Shown here: positions 22,925 to 24,136 of the stretch, in pieces | Position numbering within the stretch: position 1 is the stretch's first letter | How the letters are laid out: each line of letters opens with the position of its first letter | From: Synergistaceae bacterium | GTDB lineage: Bacteria; Synergistota; Synergistia; Synergistales; Aminobacteriaceae | Reading direction: 5' to 3' | DNA: 24,136 nucleotides | NCBI GenBank assembly: GCA_017447325.1 | Contig: JAFSNU010000138.1 | Coordinates: 1-24,136 of the forward strand | Position numbers and translations under genes: made by a program | The notes under the pieces: generated by a model | What the model saw: only the letters and a program-made list of their open reading frames with translations | The model's database searches: none | Told to the model about the DNA's origin: nothing

Positions 22925-24136
22925 AATTTATTTTATATTTATCTTTCAAGTCCAAAATTCTTAACACGCTCTCGTCGATTCTGCGCTCAGAGATCTCTCC
23001 GGATTGCACAGCGTTCAAGACTGCGTTAAACGAGCTGACATAATCATAAGGCATCAACAAAATATCATTGCCGGCCTTAAGTGCAAGCACTGCCGCCTCT
23101 TCTGACGAATAGTGATCGCATATTGCTTTCATGATAAGCGCGTCAGTAATTATCACGCCCTTGTAGCCCAACTCGTCCCGCAGCTTCCCTGTTATTATCT
23201 CACGGGTCAGCGTCGCAGGCCGCAGTGTCGCGACGGCCGGTTGTGACTGTGACGCACTAACGCGCTCCCTCGTCGGCTGGCTTATTAAGTTCTGATGCGT
23301 AAGATTATGGTGAGCCGTTGCCGAGCTCTTGCCGCTTATACTTTCAAGTGTCACATGCGCGGTCATAATGCAGTCGGCCTTGTCAAGATTATCTATAAAC
23401 GGGATCAGCTCGCACTTTAATAACTCGTCCCACGTCTTATACACTGCAGCATAGCCCGAGTGCGTGTCGTCTTTAGTATCGCCGTGCCCGGGAAAATGTT
23501 TCAGGCAGCCGGCTATATCCTGAGCATGAAGTCCGTCGAGATACGCTCCGGCCATCTTTGACACGAGTTCAGGCCTCGTCCCGAAAGCTCTGTCGCCGAT
23601 TATTATATTTTCAGGATTAGTATTTATATCAGCTACAGGAGCGAAGTTCAGCGTGAAGCCGTACTCCTTTAAATATCCGCCGATAACTTGCGCAGCTCTG
23701 TAAGCGTTCTTAGCATTTCCGGTATTGCCGATTGCCTCCATGCTTTTAAATTTCGTCACGTTAAATTTATTATGATTAGCGATGCGGGCAATGCGTCCGC
23801 CCTCTTCGTCGACAGCCATGATCGGCGAAATTTTACAGGCGTTCTTGAGTTCATCAATAAAACTTTTTAACTGAGCCGGTCCTGATATATTTTTGCCGAA
23901 TATCGCGAACCCTCCGGCAGGGTACTCCATGAGCGTCTTACGCATAAGCGGCGTCAAACTCTTTGAGCCTGGCTTCTTCGAGTCGTGTATATGCTCAAGG
24001 CTCAGGCTCGTGTCCAATTGATCCGGACGAATTATAAACAGCTGGCCGACCTTCTCGTTAAGCGTCATTCCTTTTAAAATCTGCCTAGTGTCTGACGCTG
24101 ATGCAACGGCACAAGCAGCGCAAAAAATTATTATTA
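22911..24136 (-). CDS. Secreted GH3 beta-N-acetylhexosaminidase (NagZ-like), 5' end outside window
   Basis: A glycoside hydrolase of family 3 that would remove terminal N-acetylglucosamine, for example from peptidoglycan fragments. Motifs: MAVDEEGGRIARI, KHFPGHGDTKDDTHSG (the His/Asp acid-base loop of NagZ enzymes), and GVIITDALIMKAI with the nucleophile Asp. An ATG at 24068 gives 385 residues, but the frame stays open upstream to the window end and encodes a signal-peptide-like end (IIIFCAACAVASASDTRQIL) running directly into MTLNEKVGQLF. The real start is therefore outside the window and the enzyme is exported. About 34 extra low-complexity residues (SSATAHHNL...QPAVATLR) sit between TAHV and LRDELG compared with E. 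coli NagZ. Confidence 0.93.
   Translation of the reverse strand, partial: IIIFCAACAVASASDTRQILKGMTLNEKVGQLFIIRPDQLDTSLSLEHIHDSKKPGSKSLTPLMRKTLMEYPAGGFAIFGKNISGPAQLKSFIDELKNACKISPIMAVDEEGGRIARIANHNKFNVTKFKSMEAIGNTGNAKNAYRAAQVIGGYLKEYGFTLNFAPVADINTNPENIIIGDRAFGTRPELVSKMAGAYLDGLHAQDIAGCLKHFPGHGDTKDDTHSGYAAVYKTWDELLKCELIPFIDNLDKADCIMTAHVTLESISGKSSATAHHNLTHQNLISQPTRERVSASQSQPAVATLRPATLTREIITGKLRDELGYKGVIITDALIMKAICDHYSSEEAAVLALKAGNDILLMPYDYVSSFNAVLNAVQSGEISERRIDESVLRILDLKDKYKINYELD

Noticed and set aside
1..24136. CRISPR array, tRNA or rRNA genes, integrase or transposase
   Set aside because: No regularly spaced repeats, cloverleaf-type sequence, rRNA signature or recombinase motif was seen on either strand.

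Overview
The window looks like an AT-rich, anaerobic, probably host-associated bacterium with a Gram-negative-type envelope. The proteins visible are secreted or periplasmic: a serpin, a solute-binding protein with a possible lipobox, a GH3 glycosidase with a signal peptide, and ankyrin repeats behind a signal peptide. Intergenic DNA is almost pure A/T. The gene mix would fit a gut anaerobe such as a member of Synergistota, but that placement is a guess from style and not a demonstrated assignment.

Layout. 1-3850 (+): the 3' end of a serpin gene, a glycogen branching enzyme (glgB) and an exported ankyrin-repeat protein, closed by a terminator. 3910-4966: a long non-coding leader holding a composite interspersed repeat, a promoter overlapped by a near-perfect palindrome, an unusually long cobalamin riboswitch with internal sequence repeats, and a strong intrinsic terminator. 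4967-10147 (+): a five-gene ABC importer of the nickel/dipeptide family (two permeases, binding protein, two ATPases). Its position behind a B12 riboswitch suggests uptake of cobalt, nickel or a corrinoid-related ligand. 10359-11435 (+): an AstE/AspA-family zinc hydrolase, followed by the leftover 3' tail of a second, diverged copy. 11944-14474 (+): a four-helix membrane protein (DUF4418-like), an FtsX/MacB-type permease and a LolD-type ATPase, the last separated by a second copy of the interspersed repeat.

14463-21869 (-): the most unusual part. A closely packed minus-strand operon encodes two disrupted small ORFs (one resembling an AAA+ lid), an uncharacterised protein with a beta-rich C-terminal half, an Hsp70/actin-fold ATPase with a glycine-rich membrane segment, a Ycf46-like AAA+ ATPase whose start overlaps the Hsp70 stop by 8 bases, and a two-helix membrane protein, ending in a terminator. 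The arrangement suggests a membrane-associated machine driven by two ATPases, which I cannot match to a named system. Beyond its terminator lies a small, apparently frameshifted gene that overlaps the 3' end of the convergent ABC ATPase gene. 21983-24136 (-): a tRNA-dihydrouridine synthase overlapping the end of a secreted GH3 beta-N-acetylhexosaminidase gene, which runs off the window.
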